Below are positions 27,781-44,038 of a DNA stretch of 64,000 nucleotides, one piece after another (the stretch's first letter is position 1; each line of letters begins with the position of its first letter). This DNA comes from Deroplatys truncata (lineage: Eukaryota; Arthropoda; Insecta; Mantodea; Mantidae). Both the position numbers and the translations under genes were made by a program. The stretch is from the NCBI GenBank assembly GCA_030765065.1, contig CM060984.1, forward strand, positions 1,498,001 to 1,562,000, written 5' to 3'. The notes under the pieces were generated by a model. The model saw only the letters and a list, made by a program, of their open reading frames with translations. It searched no databases and was not told where the DNA came from.

Positions 27781-30700
27781 CACACACCCGCAGTAACACA
27801 CTACAACTCATTATCACAAACACACTCACACTCTAAAGCTCACACACCCGCAGTAACACACTACAACTCATTAGCACAATAACACTCACACTCTAAAGCT
27901 CACACACCCGCAGTCAGGGACTGCAACTCATTAGCACAAACACATTCACACTCTAAAGCTCACACACCCGTAGTTACACACTAGAACTCATTAGCACAAA
28001 CACACTAACATTCTAAAGCTCACACACCCGCATTAACACACTAGAACTCATTAGCACAAACACACTAACATTCTAAAACTTACAAACCCCCGCAGTAACA
28101 CACTAGAACTCATTAGCACAAACACACTCACATTCTAAGGCTTACTCACACCCACAGTAACACGCCAGAACTCATTTGCACAAACACACCAACATTCTAA
28201 AGCTCACACACCCGTATTAACACACTACAACTCATTAGCACCAACAAACGCACACTTTAAAGCTCACACACCCACAGTCACACACTACAGCTCATTAGCA
28301 CAAACACACTCACATTCTAAAGCTCGCATACACACCCGCAGTAACACACTAGAACTCATTAGCACAAACACACTCACACCCTAAAGCTTACATACCCGCA
28401 GTCACAAAGTACAACTTATTAGCACAAACACACTCACACTCTAAAGTTCACACACACCCGCAGTAACACACTAGAACTCATTAGCACAAACACACTCACA
28501 TTCTAAAGGTCACACACCCGCAGTCACAGACTACAACTCATTAGCACAAACACACTCTTACTCTAAAGCTCACACTCACCCATAGTAGCACACTACAACT
28601 CATTAGTACAAACACACTCACATTCTGAACCTCACACACACCCGCAGTCACAGAGTACAACTCATTAGCACAAACACACTCACACTCTAAAGCTCACACA
28701 ACCACAGTCACACACTAAAACTCATTAGCACAAATACACTCACATTCTAAAGCTTACACATACCCGCAGGAACACACTAGAACTCATTAGCCCAAACAAA
28801 CTCAGATTCTAAAGCTCACACACCCGCAGTAACACACTAGAACTCATTAGCACAAACACACTCACATTCTAAAGCTCACACACACCCGCACTCACAGACT
28901 ACAACTCATTAGCACAAACACACTCTTACTCTAAAGCTCACACACACCCGAAGTAGCACAATACAACACATCAGCACAAACACACTCACACTCTGAAGCT
29001 CACACACACCCGCAGTAACACCCTACAACTCATTGGCACAAACACACGCACACTCTAAAGCTCACACACCCGCAGACACAGAATACAACTCTTTAGCACA
29101 AACACACTCTTACTCTAAAAATCACACACCCGCAGTAACATAGTACGATTTATTAGCACAAACACACTCACACTCTAAAGCTCACACTGCCCCGCCGTAA
29201 CACACTACAACTCATTAGGACTAACATACTCACACTCTAAAGCTCGCACACACACACCCGCAGTAACACACTACAACTCATTAGCACAAACACACACACA
29301 GTCTAAAGTTTACACACCCGGAATAACACACTACAGCTCATTAGCACAAACACATTCACACTCTAAAGCTCACACACCAGCAGTGACACACTAGAACTCA
29401 TTAGCACAAACTCACTTACACTCTTAAGCTCACACACACCCGCAGTAACACACTACTACTCATTAGCACAAACACACCCACACCTTAAAGAAGACACAAC
29501 CGCAGTCACAGACTACAACTCATTAACACAAACACACGGACACTCTTAAACTCACACACACTCGCAGTGACAGACTAGAACTGAATAGCACAAACAAACT
29601 CACACTCTAAAGCTCACACACACCCGCAGTAACACACTACAACTGAATAGCACAAACACACTCACACTCTAAAGCACACACACCCGCAGTCACGGACTAC
29701 AACACATTAGCACACACACTCACATTCTAAAGCTTACACACACCCGCAGTAACACACTAGAACTCATTAGCACAAACACACTCACATTCTCAAGCTCACA
29801 CACCCGAAGTAACACACTATAACTTATTAGCACAAACACAATCACATTCTAAAGCTCACACACAGCCGCAGTAACACACTAGAACTCATTAGCACAAACA
29901 CACTCACATTCTAAAGCTCACACACCCGCAGTAACACACTAGAACTCATTAGCACAAACACACTCACATTCTAAAGCTTACACACACCCGCAGTAACACA
30001 CTAGAACTCATTAGCAGAAACACACTCACACCCTAAAGCTTACATACCCGCAATCACAAAGTACATCTTATTAGCACAAACACACTCACACTCTAAAGCT
30101 CACACAACCGCAGTAACACACTAGAACTCATTAGCAGAAACACACTCACATTCTAGAGCTTACACACCCGCAGTCACAGACCACAACTCATTAGCACAAA
30201 CACACTCACACTCTAAAGCTCACACATACCCGCAGTAACACACTAGAACTCATTAGCACAAACACACTCACATTCTAAAGCTCACACACCCGCAGTCACA
30301 GACCACAACTTATTAGCACAAACACACTCTTACTCTAAAGCTCACACACACCCGAAGTAGAACACTACAACTCATTAGTAGAAACACACTCAAACTCTGA
30401 AGCTCACACACACCCGCAGTCACAGAGTACAACTCATTAGCACAAAAACACTCACACTCTAAAGCTCACACACCCACAGTCACACACTACAACTCATTAG
30501 CACAAACACACTCACATTCTAAACCTACACACACCCGCAGGAACACACTAGAACTCATTAGCACAAACACAGTCACATTCTAAAGATCACACACACCCGC
30601 AGTCACAGACTACAACTCATTAGCACAAACACACTCTTGCTCTAAAGCTCAAACACCCCGAAGTAGCATAATACGACTCATTGGCACAAACACACGCACA

Positions 30701-32501
30701 CTCTAAAGCTCACACACCCGCAGACACAGAATACAACTCTTTAGCACAAACACACTCTTACTCTAAAGCTCACACACCCGAAGTAACATACTACGACTCA
30801 TTAGCACAAAGACACTCACACTCTAAAACTCACAGACCCCCCCAGTAACACACTACAACTCATTAGGACTAACATACTCACTCTCTAAAGCTCGCACACA
30901 CCCCCGCAGTAACACACTACAACTCATTAGCACAAACACACACACAGTCTAAAGCTCACACACCCGGAATAACACACTACAACTCATTAGCACAAACACA
31001 TTCACACTCTGAAGCTCACACACCGGCAGTAACACACTAGAACTCATTAGCACAAACTCACTCACACACTTAAGCTCACACACACCCGCAGTAACACACT
31101 ACAACTCATTAGCACAAACACACTCACACTCTAAAGCTCACACACCCGCAGTAACATACTACAACTCATTAGCACAATAACACGCTTACTCTAAAGCTCA
31201 AAGACACCCGCAGTAACAGACTACAACTCATTAGCACAATAACACTCTTACTCTAAAGCTCACACACACCCGCAGTAACACACTACAACTCATTAGCACA
31301 ATAACACTCTTACTCTAAAGCTCACACACCCGCAGTTACACACTACAACTCATTAACACAAACACACTCACACTCTAAAGCTCACACACCCGCAGTCAGG
31401 GACTACAACTCATTAGCACAAACACCGTCACACTCTAAAGCTCACACACCCTCAGTAACACACTAGAACTCATTAGCACAAACATACTAACTTTCTAAAA
31501 CTTACACACCCCCGCAGTAACACACTAGAACTCATTAGCACCAACACACTCACATTCTAAAGCTTACTCACACCCACAGTAAGACGCTAGAACTCATTAG
31601 CACAAACACACTCACATTCTAAAGCTTACACACACCCGCAGTAACACACTAGAACTCATTAGCACAAAAACACTCACATACTAAAGCCCACACACACCCG
31701 CAGTCACAGTGTACAACTCATTAGCACAAACACACTCACATTCTAAACTTACCCACACCCGCAGGAACACACTAGAACTCATTAGCACAAACACACTCAC
31801 ATTCTAAAGGTCACACACACCCGCAGTAACACACTAGAACTCATTAGCACAAACACACTCACATTCTAAAACTCACACACACCCGCAGTAACACCCTACA
31901 ACTCACTGGCACAAACACACACACAGTCTAAAGCTCACACACCCGGAATAACACACTACAACTCACTAGCAAAAACACATTCACACTCTAAAGCTCACAC
32001 ACCGGCAGTAACACACTAGAACTCATTAGCACAAACTCACTCACACACTTAAGCTCACACACATCCGCAGTAACACACTACAACTCATTAGCTCAAACAA
32101 ACTCACACTCTAAAGCTCACACACCCGCAGTAACACACTACAACACATTAGCACAATAACACGCTTACTCTAAAGCTCAAACACACCCGCAGTAACAGAC
32201 TATAACTCATTAGCACAATAACACTCTTACTCTAGAGCTCACACAAACCCGCAGTAACACACTACAACTCATTAGCACAATAACACTCTTACTCTAAAGC
32301 TCACACACCCGCAGTAACACACTACAACTCATTAACACAAACACACTCACACTCTAAAGCTCACACACCCGCAGTCACAGACTACAACCCATTAGCACAA
32401 ACACATTCACACTCTAAAGCTCACACACCCCAATAACACACTACAACTCATTAGCGCAAACACACTCACATTCTAAAGCTCACACACCCGCAGTAACACA
32501 C

Positions 32502-32626
32502 TACAACCCATTCTAACAAAAACACACTCACACTCCAAAGCTCACACACTACCAATCACTAGCACGAACACACTCCAAAGCTCACACACTACAACACACT
32601 AGCACAAGCACACTCCAAAGCTTACA
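32502..32626 (+). repeat. Module M in unit C, first
   Basis: It is distinguished from the A and B copies by CTACAACACACTAGCAC in place of CTACAACTCACTAGCAC in the second short monomer. The same change is in the 43,914 copy, which supports C and D sharing a recent ancestor. Confidence 0.85.
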
Positions 32627-35151
32627 CACCCGCAGTAACACACTAACACTCATTAGCACATACAAACTCACACTCTAAAGCTCACACACCCGCAGTCACA
32701 GACTACAACTCATTAGCACAAACACACTCACATTCTAAAGCTTACACATACCCGCAGAAACACACTAGAACTCATTAGCACATACAAACTCACATTCTAA
32801 AGCTCACACACACCCGCAGTAACACACTAGAACTGATAGGCACAAACACACTCACATTCTAAAGCTCACACACACCCGCAGTAACACACTAGAACTCATT
32901 AGCACAAACACACTCACATTCTAAAGCTCACACACACCCGCAGTCACAGACTACAACTCATTAGCACAAACACACTCTTACTCTAAAACTCACACACACC
33001 CGAAGTAGCACAATACAACACATCAGCACAAACACACTCACACTCTGAAGTTCACACACACCCGCAGTAACACCCTACAACTCATTGGCAAAAACACACG
33101 CACACTCTAAAGCTCACACACCCGCAGACACAGAATTCAACTCTTTAGCACAAACACACTCTTACTCTAAAGATGACACACCCGCAGTAACATACTACGA
33201 CTCATTAGCACAAACACACTCACACTCTGAAGCTCACACACCCCCGCCGTAACACACTACAACTCATTAGCACAAACACACAGTCTAAAGTTTACACACC
33301 CGGAATAACACACTACAACTCATTAGCACAAACACATTCACACTCTAAAGCTCACACACCGGCAGTGACACACTAGAACTCATTAGCACAAACTCACTTA
33401 CACTCTTAAGCTCACACACACCCGCAGTAACACACTACTACTCATTAGCACAAACACACCCACACCTTAAAGAAGACACACCCGCAGTCACAGACTACAA
33501 CTCATTAACACAAACACACGGACACTCTAAAACTCACACACACCCGCAGTGACACACTAGAACTGAATAGCACAAACAAACTCACACTCTAAAGCTCACA
33601 CACACCCGCAGTAACACACTACAACTGAATAGCACAAACACACTCACACTCTTAAGCACACACACCCGCAGTCACAGACTACAACACATTAGCACAAACA
33701 CACTCACATTCTAAAGCTTACACACACCCGCAGTAATACACTAGAACAGATTAGCACAAACACTCACATTCTAAAGCTTACACACACCCGCAGTAACACA
33801 CTAGAACTCATTAGCACAAACACACTCACATTCTCAAGCTCACACACCCGAAGTAACAGACTATAACTTATTAGCACAAACACAATCACATTCTAAAGCT
33901 CACACACACCCGCACTAACACACTAGAACTCATTAGCACAAACACACTCACATTCTAAAGCTCACACACCCGCAGTAACACACTAGAACTCATTAGCACA
34001 AACACACTCACATTCTAAAGCTTACACACCCCCGCAGTAACACACTAGAACGCATTAGCACAAACACACTCACATTCTAAAGCTTACACACACCCGCATT
34101 AACACACTAGAACTCATTAGCACAAACACACTCACACCCTAAATCTTACATACCCGCAGTCACAAAGTAGTTCTTATTAGCACAAACACACTCACACTCT
34201 AAAGCTCACACATACCAGCAGTAACACACTAGAACTCATTAGCACAAACACACTCACATTCTAAAGCTCACACACCCGCAGTCACAGACCACAACTCATT
34301 AGCACAAACACACTCTTACTCTAAAGCTCACACACACCCGAAGTAGCACACTACAACTCATTAGTACAAACACACTCACACTCTGAAGCTCACACACACC
34401 CGCAGTCACAGAGTACAACTCATTAGCACAAAAACACTCACACTCTAAAGCTCACACACCCACAGTCACACACTACAACTCATTAGCACAAACACACTCA
34501 CATTCTAAACCTACACACACCCGCAGGAACACACTAGAACTCATTAGCACAAACACACTCTTACTCTAAAGCTCACACACACCCGCAGTAACACACTAGA
34601 ACTCATTAGCACAAACACACTCACATTCCAAAGATCACACACACCCGCAGTCACAGACTACTACTCATTTGCACAAACACACTCTTACTCTAAAGCTCAC
34701 ACACACCCGAAGTAGCACAATACGACACATTGGCACAAACACACTTACACTCTGAAGCTCACACACACCCGCAGTAACACCCTACAACTCATTGGCACAA
34801 ACACACGCACACTCTAAAGCTCACACACCCGCAGACACAGAATACAACTCTTTAGCACAAACACACTCTTACTCTAAAGCTCACACACCCGAAGTAACAT
34901 ACTACGACTCATTAGCACAAAGACACTCACACTCTAAAACTCACAGACCCCCAGGAACACACAACTCAGTAGGACTAACATACTCACTCTCTAAAGCTCG
35001 CACACACCCCCGCAGTAACACACTACAACTCATTAGCACAAACATATACACAGTCTAAAGCTCACACACCCGGAATAACACACTACAACTCACTAGCACA
35101 AACACATTCACACTCTAAAGCTCACACACCGGCAGAAACACACTAGAACTC

Positions 35152-35184
35152 ATTATTAAAAACTCACTCACATACTTAAGCTCG
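35152..35184 (+). repeat. Module A in unit C
   Basis: Same spelling as the earlier copies. The upstream monomer reads CCGGCAGAAACACAC instead of CCGGCAGTAACACAC, a private change. It lies 2,650 bp after the 32,502 module M. The second module M of unit C (38,509) has no module A downstream. Confidence 0.85.
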
Positions 35185-38100
35185 CACACACCCGCAGTAA
35201 CACACTACAACTCATTAGCACAAACACACTCACACTCTAAAGCTCACACACCCGCAGTAACACACTACAACTCATTAGCACAATAACACTCACACTCTAA
35301 AGCTCACACACCCGCAGTCAGGGACTACAACTCATTAGCACAAACGCATTCACACTCTAAAGCTCACACACCCGTAGTAACACACTAGAACTCATTAGCA
35401 CAAACACACAAACATTCTAAAGCTCACACACCCGCATTAACACACTAGAACTCATTAGCACAAACACACTAACATTCTAAAACTTACACACCCCCGCAGT
35501 AACACACTAGAACTCATTAGCACAAACACACTCACATTCTAAGGCTTACTCACACCCACAGTAACACGCCAGGACTCATTTGCACAAACACACTCACATT
35601 CTAAAGCTTACACACACCCGCAGTAACACACTAGAACTCATTAGCACAAACACACTCACACCCTAAAGCTTTCATACCCGCAGTCACAAAGTACGACTTA
35701 TTAGCACAAACACACTCACACGCTAAAGCTCACACACACCCGCAGTAACACACTAGAACTCATTAGCACAACCACACTCACATTCTAAAGCTCACACACA
35801 CGCAGTCACAGACAACAACTCATTAGCACAAACACACTCTTACTCCAAAGCTCACACACCCGAAGTAGCACACTAGAACTCATTAGCACAAACACACTCA
35901 CACCCTAAAGATTACATACCCGCAGTCACAAAGTACAACTTATTAGCACAAACACACTCACACTCTAACGTTCACACACACCCGCAGTAACACACTAGAA
36001 CTCATTAGCACAAACACACTCACATTCTAAAGCTCACACACCCGCAGTCACAGACCACAACTCATTAGCACAAACACACTCTTACTCTAAAGCTCACACA
36101 CACACACCCGAAGTAGCACACTACAACTCATTAGTACAAACACACTCACACTCTGAAGCTCACACACACCCGCAGTCACAGAGTACAACTCATTAGCACA
36201 AAAACACTCACACTCTAAAGCTCACACACCCACAGTCACACACTACAACTCATTAGCACAAACACACTCACATTCTAAACCTACACACACCCGCAGGAAC
36301 ACACTAGAACTCATTAGCACAAACACACTCACATTCTAAAGGTCACACACACCCGCAGTAAAACACTAGAACTAATTAGCACAATCACACTCACATTCTA
36401 AAGCTCACACACACCCGCAGTAGCACACTAGAACTCATTAGCACAAACACACTCACATTCTAAAGATCACACACACCCGCAGTCACAGACTACAACTCAT
36501 TTGCACAAACACACTCTTACTCTAAAGCTCACACACACCCGAAGTAGCACAATACGACACATTGGCACAAACACACTTACACTCTGAAGCTGACACACAC
36601 CCGCAGTAACACCCTACAACTCATTGGCACAAACACACAAACACTCTATAGCTCACACCCCGCAGACACAGAATTCAACTCTTTAGCACAAACACAATCT
36701 TACTCTAAAGCTCAAACACCCGAAGTAACATACTACGACTCATTAGCACAAAGACACTCACACTCTAAAACTCACAGACCCCCCAGTAACACACTACAAC
36801 TCAGTAGGACTAACATACTCACTCTCTAAAGCTCGCACGAACCCCCGCAGTAACACACTACAACTCATTAGCACAAACACACACACACAGTCTAAAGCTC
36901 ACACACCCGGAATAACACACTACAACTCACTAGCACAAACACATTCACACTCTGAAGCTCACACACCGGCAGTAACACACTAGAACTCATTAGCACAAAC
37001 TCACTCACACACTTAAGCTCACACACACCCGCAGTAACACACTACAACTCATTAGCACAAACACACTCACACTCTAAAGCTCACACACCCGCAGTAACAC
37101 ACTACCACTCATTAGCACAATAACACGCTTACTCTAAAGCTCAAAGACACCCGCAGTAACAGACTACAACTCATTAGCACAATAACACTCCTATTCTAAA
37201 GCTCACACACACCCGCAGTAACACACTACAACTCATTAGCACAATAACACTCTTACTCTAAAGCTCACACACCCGCAGTCAGGGACTACAACTCATTTGC
37301 ACAAACACCGTCACACTCTAAAGCTCACACACCCTCAGTATCACACTAGAACTCAATAGCACAAACACACTAACTTTCTAAAGCTCACATACCCGCATTA
37401 AAACCAGAACTCATTAGCACAAACACACTAACATTCTAAAGCTTACACACCCCCGCAGTAACACACTAGAACTCATTAGCACAAACACACTCACATTCTA
37501 AAGCTTACTCACACCCACAGTAACACGCTAGAACTCATTAGCACAAACACACTCACATTCTAAAGCTTACACACACCCGCAGTAACACACTAGAACTCAT
37601 TAGCACAAAAACACTCACATTCTAAAGCCCACACACACCCGCAGTCACAGAGTACAACTCATTAGCACAAACACACTCACATTCTAAACTTACACACACC
37701 CGCAGGAACACACTAGAACTCATTAGCACAAACACACTCACATTCTAAAGGTCACACACACCCGCAGTAACACACTAGAACTCATTAGCACAAACACACT
37801 CACATTCTAAAGCTCACACACACCCGCAGTAACACCCTACAACTCACTGGACAAAAACACACGCACACTCTAAAGCTCACACACCCGCAGACACAGAATA
37901 CAACTCTTTAGCACAAACACACTCTTACTCTAAAGCTTACACCCCCGCAGTAACACACCACAACTCAGTAAGACTAACATACTCACTCTCTAAACCTCGC
38001 ACACACACCCGCAGTAACACACTACAACTCATTAGCACAAACACACACACAGTCTAAAGCTCACACACCCGGAATAACACACTACAACTCACTAGCAAAA

Positions 38101-38508
38101 ACACATTCACACTCTAAAGCTCACACACCGGCAGTAACACACTAGAACTTATTAGCACAAAATCACTCACACACTTAAGCTCACACACATCCGCAGTAAC
38201 ACACTACAACACATTAGCACAATAACACGCTTACTCTAAAGCTCAAACACACCCGCAGTAACAGACTACAACTCATTAGCACAATAACACTCTTACTCTA
38301 GAGCTCACACAAACCCGCAGTAACACACTACAACTCATTAGCACAATAACACTCTTACTCTAAAGCTCACACACCCGCAGTAACACACTACAACTCATTA
38401 ACACAAACACACTCACACTCTAAAGCTCACACACCCGCAGTCACAGACTACAACTCATTAGCACAAACACATTCACACTCTAAAGCTCACACACCCGCAG
38501 TAACACAC

Positions 38509-38634
38509 TACAACCCATTCTAACAAAAACACACTCACACGCCAAAGCTCACACACTACCAATCACTAGCACGAACACACTCCAAAGCTCACACACTACA
38601 ACTCACTAGCACAAGCACACTCCAAAGCTTACAC
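38509..38634 (+). repeat. Module M in unit C, second
   Basis: It carries CACACGCCAAAG instead of CACACTCCAAAG, as do the copies at 49,493 and 60,150, so these three form a subgroup. Unlike those two, this one lacks the upstream ACACCCCAATAACAC monomer and the monomer after it. Confidence 0.85.
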
Positions 38635-41600
38635 ACCCGCAGTAACACACTAACACTCATTAGCACAAACACACTCACACTTCAAAAATCATACACCCCC
38701 GCAGTCACACACTACAACTCATTAGCACAAACACACTCACATTCTAAAGCTCACACACACCCGCAGTCACAGACTACAACTCATTAGCACAAACACACTC
38801 TTACTCTAAAACTCACACACACCCGAAGTAGCACAATACAACACATCAGCACAAACACACTCACACTCTGAAGTTCACACACACCCGCAGTAACACCCTA
38901 CAACTCATTGGCACAAACACACGCACACTCTAAAGCTCACACACCCGCAGACACAGAATACAACTCTTCAGCACAAACACACTCTTACTCTAAAGATGAC
39001 ACACCCGCAGTAACATACTACGACTCATTAGCACAAACACACTCACACTCTGAAGCTCACACACCCCCGCCGTAACACACTACAACTCATTAGGACTAAC
39101 ATACTCACACTCTAAAGCTCTCACACACACACACCCGCACTAACACACTACAACTCATTAGCACAAACACACAGTCTAAATATTACACACCCGGAATAAC
39201 ACACTACAACTCATTAGCACAAACACATTCACACTCTAAAGCTCACACACCGGCAGTGACACACTAGAACTCATTAGCACAAACTCACTTACACTCTTAA
39301 GCTCACACACACCCGCAGTAACACACTACTACTCATTAGCACAAACACACCCACACCTTAAAGAAGACACACCCGCAGTCACAGACTACAACTCATTAAC
39401 ACAAACACACGGACACTCTAAAACTCACACACACCCGCAGTGACACACTAGAGCTGAATAGCACAAACAAACTCACACTCTAAAGCTCACACACACCCGC
39501 AGTAACACACTACAACTGAATAGCACAAACACACTCACACTCTTAAGCACACACACCCGCAGTCACAGACTACAACACATTAGCACAAACACACTCACAT
39601 TCTAAAGCTTACACACACCCGCAGTAACACACTAGAACAGATTAGCACAAACACTCACATTCTAAAGCTTACACACACCCGCAGTAACACACTAGAACTC
39701 ATTAGCACAAACACACTCACATTCTAAAGCTTACACACCCCCGCAGTAACACACTAGAACTCATTAGCACAAACACACTCACATTCTAAAGCTTACACAC
39801 ACCCGCAGTAACACACTAGAACTCATTAGCACAAACACACTCACCCCTAAATCTTACATACCCGCAGTCACAAAGTACATCTTATAAGCACAAACACACT
39901 CACACTCTAAAGCTCACACATACCCGTAGTAACACACTAGAACTCATTAGCACAAACACACTCTTACTCTAAAGCTCACACACACCCGAAGTAGCACACT
40001 ACAACTCATTAGTACAAACACACTCACACTCTGAAGCTCACACACACCCGCAGTCACAGAGTACAACTCATTAGCACAAAAACACTCACACTCTAAAGCT
40101 CACACACCCACAGTCACACACTACAACTCATTAGCACAAACACACTCACATTCTAAAGCTACACACACCCGCAGGAACACACTAGAACCCATTAGCACAA
40201 ACACACTCACATTCTAAAGGTCACACACACCCGCAGTAAAACACTAGAACTCATTAGCACAAACACACTCACATTCTAAAGCTCACACACACACCCGCAG
40301 TAACACACTAGAACTCATTAGCACAAACACACTCACATTCTAAAGATCACACACACCCGCAGTCACAGACTACAACTCATTTGCACAAACACACTCTTAC
40401 TCTAAAGCTCACACACACCCGAAGTAGCACAATACGACACATTTGCACAAACACACTTACACTCTGAAGCTCACACACACCCGCAGTAACACCCTACAAC
40501 TCATTGGCACAAACACACGCACACTCTAAAGCTCACACACCCGCAGACACAGAATACAACTCTTTAGCACAAACACACTCTTACTCTAAAGCTCACACAC
40601 CCGAAGTAACATACTACGACTCATTAGCACAAAGACACTCACACTCTAAAACTCACAGACCCCCCAGGAACACACTACAACTCAGTAGGACTAACATACT
40701 CACTCTCTAAAGCTCGCACACACCCCCGCAGTAACACACTACAACTCATTAGCACAAACACACTCACATTCTAAAGCTCACACACACCCGCACTCACAGA
40801 CTACAACTCATTAGCACAAACACACTCTTACTCTAAAGCTCACACACACCCGAAGTAGCACAATACAACACATCAGCACAAACACACTCACACTCTGAAG
40901 CTCACACACACCCGCAGTAAACCCCTACAACTCATTGGCACAAACACACGCACACTCTAAAGCTCACACACCCGAAGTAGCACAATACAACAAATCAGCA
41001 CAAACACACTTACACTCTGAAGCTCACACACACCCGCAGTAACACCCTACAACTCATTGGCACAAACACACTCACACTCTAAAGCACACACACCCGCAGT
41101 CACGGACTACAACACATTAGCACACACACTCACATTCTAAAGCTTACACACACCCGCAGTAACACACTAGAACTCATTAGCACAAACACACTCACATTCT
41201 CAAGCTCACACACCCGAAGTAACACACTATAACTTATTAGCACAAACACAATCACATTCTAAAGCTCACACACAGCCGCAGTAACACACTAGAACTCATT
41301 AGCACAAACACACTCACATTCTAAAGCTCACACACCCGCAGTAACACACTAGAACTCATAAGCACAAACACACTCACATTCTAAAGCTTACACACACCCG
41401 CAGTAACACACTAGAACTCATTAGCAGAAACACACTCACACCCTAAAGCTTACATACCCGCAATCACAAAGTACATCTTATTAGCACAAACACACTCACA
41501 CTCTAAAGCTCACACAACCGCAGTAACACACTAGAACTCATTAGCAGAAACACACTCACATTCTAGAGCTTACACACCCGCAGTCACAGACCACAACTCA

Positions 41601-43913
41601 TTAGCACAAACACGTTCACACTCTAAAGCTCACACATACCCGCAGTAACACACTAGAACTCATTAGCACAAACACACTCACATTCTAAAGCTCACACACC
41701 CGCAGTCACAGACCACAACTTATTAGCACAAACACACTCTTACTCTAAAGCTCACACACACCCGAAGTAGAACACTACAACTCATTAGTAGAAACACACT
41801 CAAACTCTGAAGCTCACACACACCCGCAGTCACAGAGTACAACTCATTAGCACAAAAACACTCACACTCTAAAGCTCACACACCCACAGTCACACACTAC
41901 AACTCATTAGCACAAACACACTCACATTCTAAACCTACACACACCCGCAGGAACACACTAGAACTCATTAGCACAAACACAGTCACATTCTAAAGATCAC
42001 ACACACCCGCAGTCACAGACTACAACTCATTAGCACAAACACACTCTTGCTCTAAAGCTCAAACACACCCGAAGTAGCATAATACGACTCATTGGCACAA
42101 ACACACGCACACTCTAAAGCTCACACACCCGCAGACACAGAATACAACTCTTTAGCACAAACACACTCTTACTCTAAAGCTCACACACCCGAAGTAACAT
42201 ACTACGACTCATTAGCACAAAGACACTCACACTCTAAATCTCACAGACCCCCCCCCAGTAACACACTACAACTCATTAGGACTAACATACTCACTCTCTA
42301 AAGCTCGCACACACCCCCGCAGTAACACACTACAACTCATTAGCACAAACACACACACAGTCTAAAGCTCACACACCCGGAATAACACACTACAACTCAC
42401 TAGCACAAACACATTCACACTCTGAAGCTCACACACCGGCAGTAACACACTAGAACTCATTAGCACAAACTCACTCACACACTTAAGCTCACACACACCC
42501 GCAGTAACACACTACAACTCATTAGCACAAACACACTCACACTCTAAAGCTCACACACCCGCAGTAACATACTACAACTCATTAGCACAATAACACGCTT
42601 ACTCTAAAGCTCAAAGACACCCGCAGTAACAGACTACAACTCATTAGCACAATAACACTCTTACTCTAAAGCTCACACACACCCGCAGTAACACACTACA
42701 ACTCATTAGCACAATAACACTCTTACTCTAAACCTCACACACCCGCAGTTACACACTACAACTCATTAACACAAACACACTCACACTCTAAAGCTCACAC
42801 ACCCGCAGTCAGGGACTACAACTCATTAGCACAAACACCGTCACACTCTAAAGCTCACACACCCTCAGTAACACACTAGAACTCATTAGCACAAACATAC
42901 TAACTTTCTAAAGCTTACACACCACCGCAGTAACACACTAGAACTCATTAGCACAAACACACTCACATTCTAAAGCTTATTCACACCCACAGTAAGACGC
43001 TAGAACTCATTAGCACAAACACACTCACATTCTAAAGCTTACACACACCCGCAGTAACACACTAGAACTCATTAGCACAAAAACACTCACATACTAAAGC
43101 CCACACACACCCGCAGTCACAGTGTACAACTCATTAGCACAAACACACTCACATTCTAAACTTACCCACACCCGCAGGAACACACTAGAACTCATTAGCA
43201 CAAACACACTCACATTCTAAAGGTCACACACACCCGCAGTAACACACTAGAACTCATTAGCACAAACACACTCACATTCTAAAACTCACACACACCCGCA
43301 GTAACACCCTACAACTCACTGGCACAAACACACACACAGTCTAAAGCTCACACACCCGGAATAACACACTACAACTCACTAGCAAAAACACATTCACACT
43401 TTAAAGCTCACACACCGGCAGTAACACACTAGAACTCATTAGCACAAACTCACTCACACACCTAAGCTCACACACATCCGCAGTAACACACTACAACTCA
43501 TTAGCTCAAACAAACTCACACTCTAAAGCTCACACACCCGCAGTAACACACTACAACACATTAGCACAATAACACGCTTACTCTAAAGCTCAAACACACC
43601 CGCAGTAACAGACTACAACTCATTAGCACAATAACACTCTTACTCTAGAGCTCACACAAACCCGCAGTAACACACTACAATCATTAGCACAATAACACTC
43701 TTACTCTAAAGCTCACACACCCGCAGTAACACACTACAACTCATTAACACAAACACACTCACACTCTAAAGCTCACACACCCGCAGTCACAGACTACAAC
43801 CCATTAGCACAAACACATTCACACTCTAAAGCTCACACACCCCAATAACACACTACAACTCATTAGCGCAAACACACTCACATTCTAAAGCTCACACACC
43901 CGCAGTAACACAC

Positions 43914-44038
43914 TACAACCCATTCTAACAAAAACACACTCACACTCCAAAGCTCACACACTACCAATCACTAGCACGAACACACTCCAAAGCTCACACA
44001 CTACAACACACTAGCACAAGCACACTCCAAAGCTTACA
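43914..44038 (+). repeat. Module M in unit D
   Basis: It shares CTACAACACACTAGCAC with the 32,502 copy at an offset of about 11,412. After it, the array keeps the CACACTTCAAAAATC monomer and the following block that unit C has lost. Confidence 0.85.

Larger units (their letters stand above)
19131..30520 (+). repeat. Large HOR unit B (~11.4 kb)
   Basis: A copy of unit A. Compared with A it retains a CGCATTAACACAC monomer near 23,950 that A has lost, has a shortened AAACTCACATTC monomer near 25,705, lacks two or more monomers of the 13.3-13.5 kb stretch, and lacks the expansions seen in A at 16.74-17.5 and 17.8-18.4 kb. At its right end, sequence equivalent to 18.99-19.13 kb passes directly into sequence equivalent to about 19.64 kb, inside a CCCACAGTCACACAC monomer shared by both. 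Confidence 0.85.
30521..41930 (+). repeat. Large HOR unit C (mosaic, ~11.4 kb)
   Basis: This unit is offset by 11,410 bp from unit D at module M (32,502 and 43,914). It contains two M modules (32,502 and 38,509) but only one A module (35,152). Near 40,740 it leaves the expected sequence and continues as a copy of the 28.86-30.52 kb part of unit B (offset 11,902, settling at about 11,410). The stretch where a second module A would be expected is therefore missing. It reads as a product of out-of-register exchange. Confidence 0.75.

Noticed and set aside
19131..30520. Unit B as an assembly duplicate of unit A
   Set aside because: The two differ by independent indels (a monomer lost in A near 11.5 kb, deletions in B near 25.7 kb, expansions only in A at 16.7-18.4 kb), so they look like real separate copies. 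Raw-read support would still be welcome.
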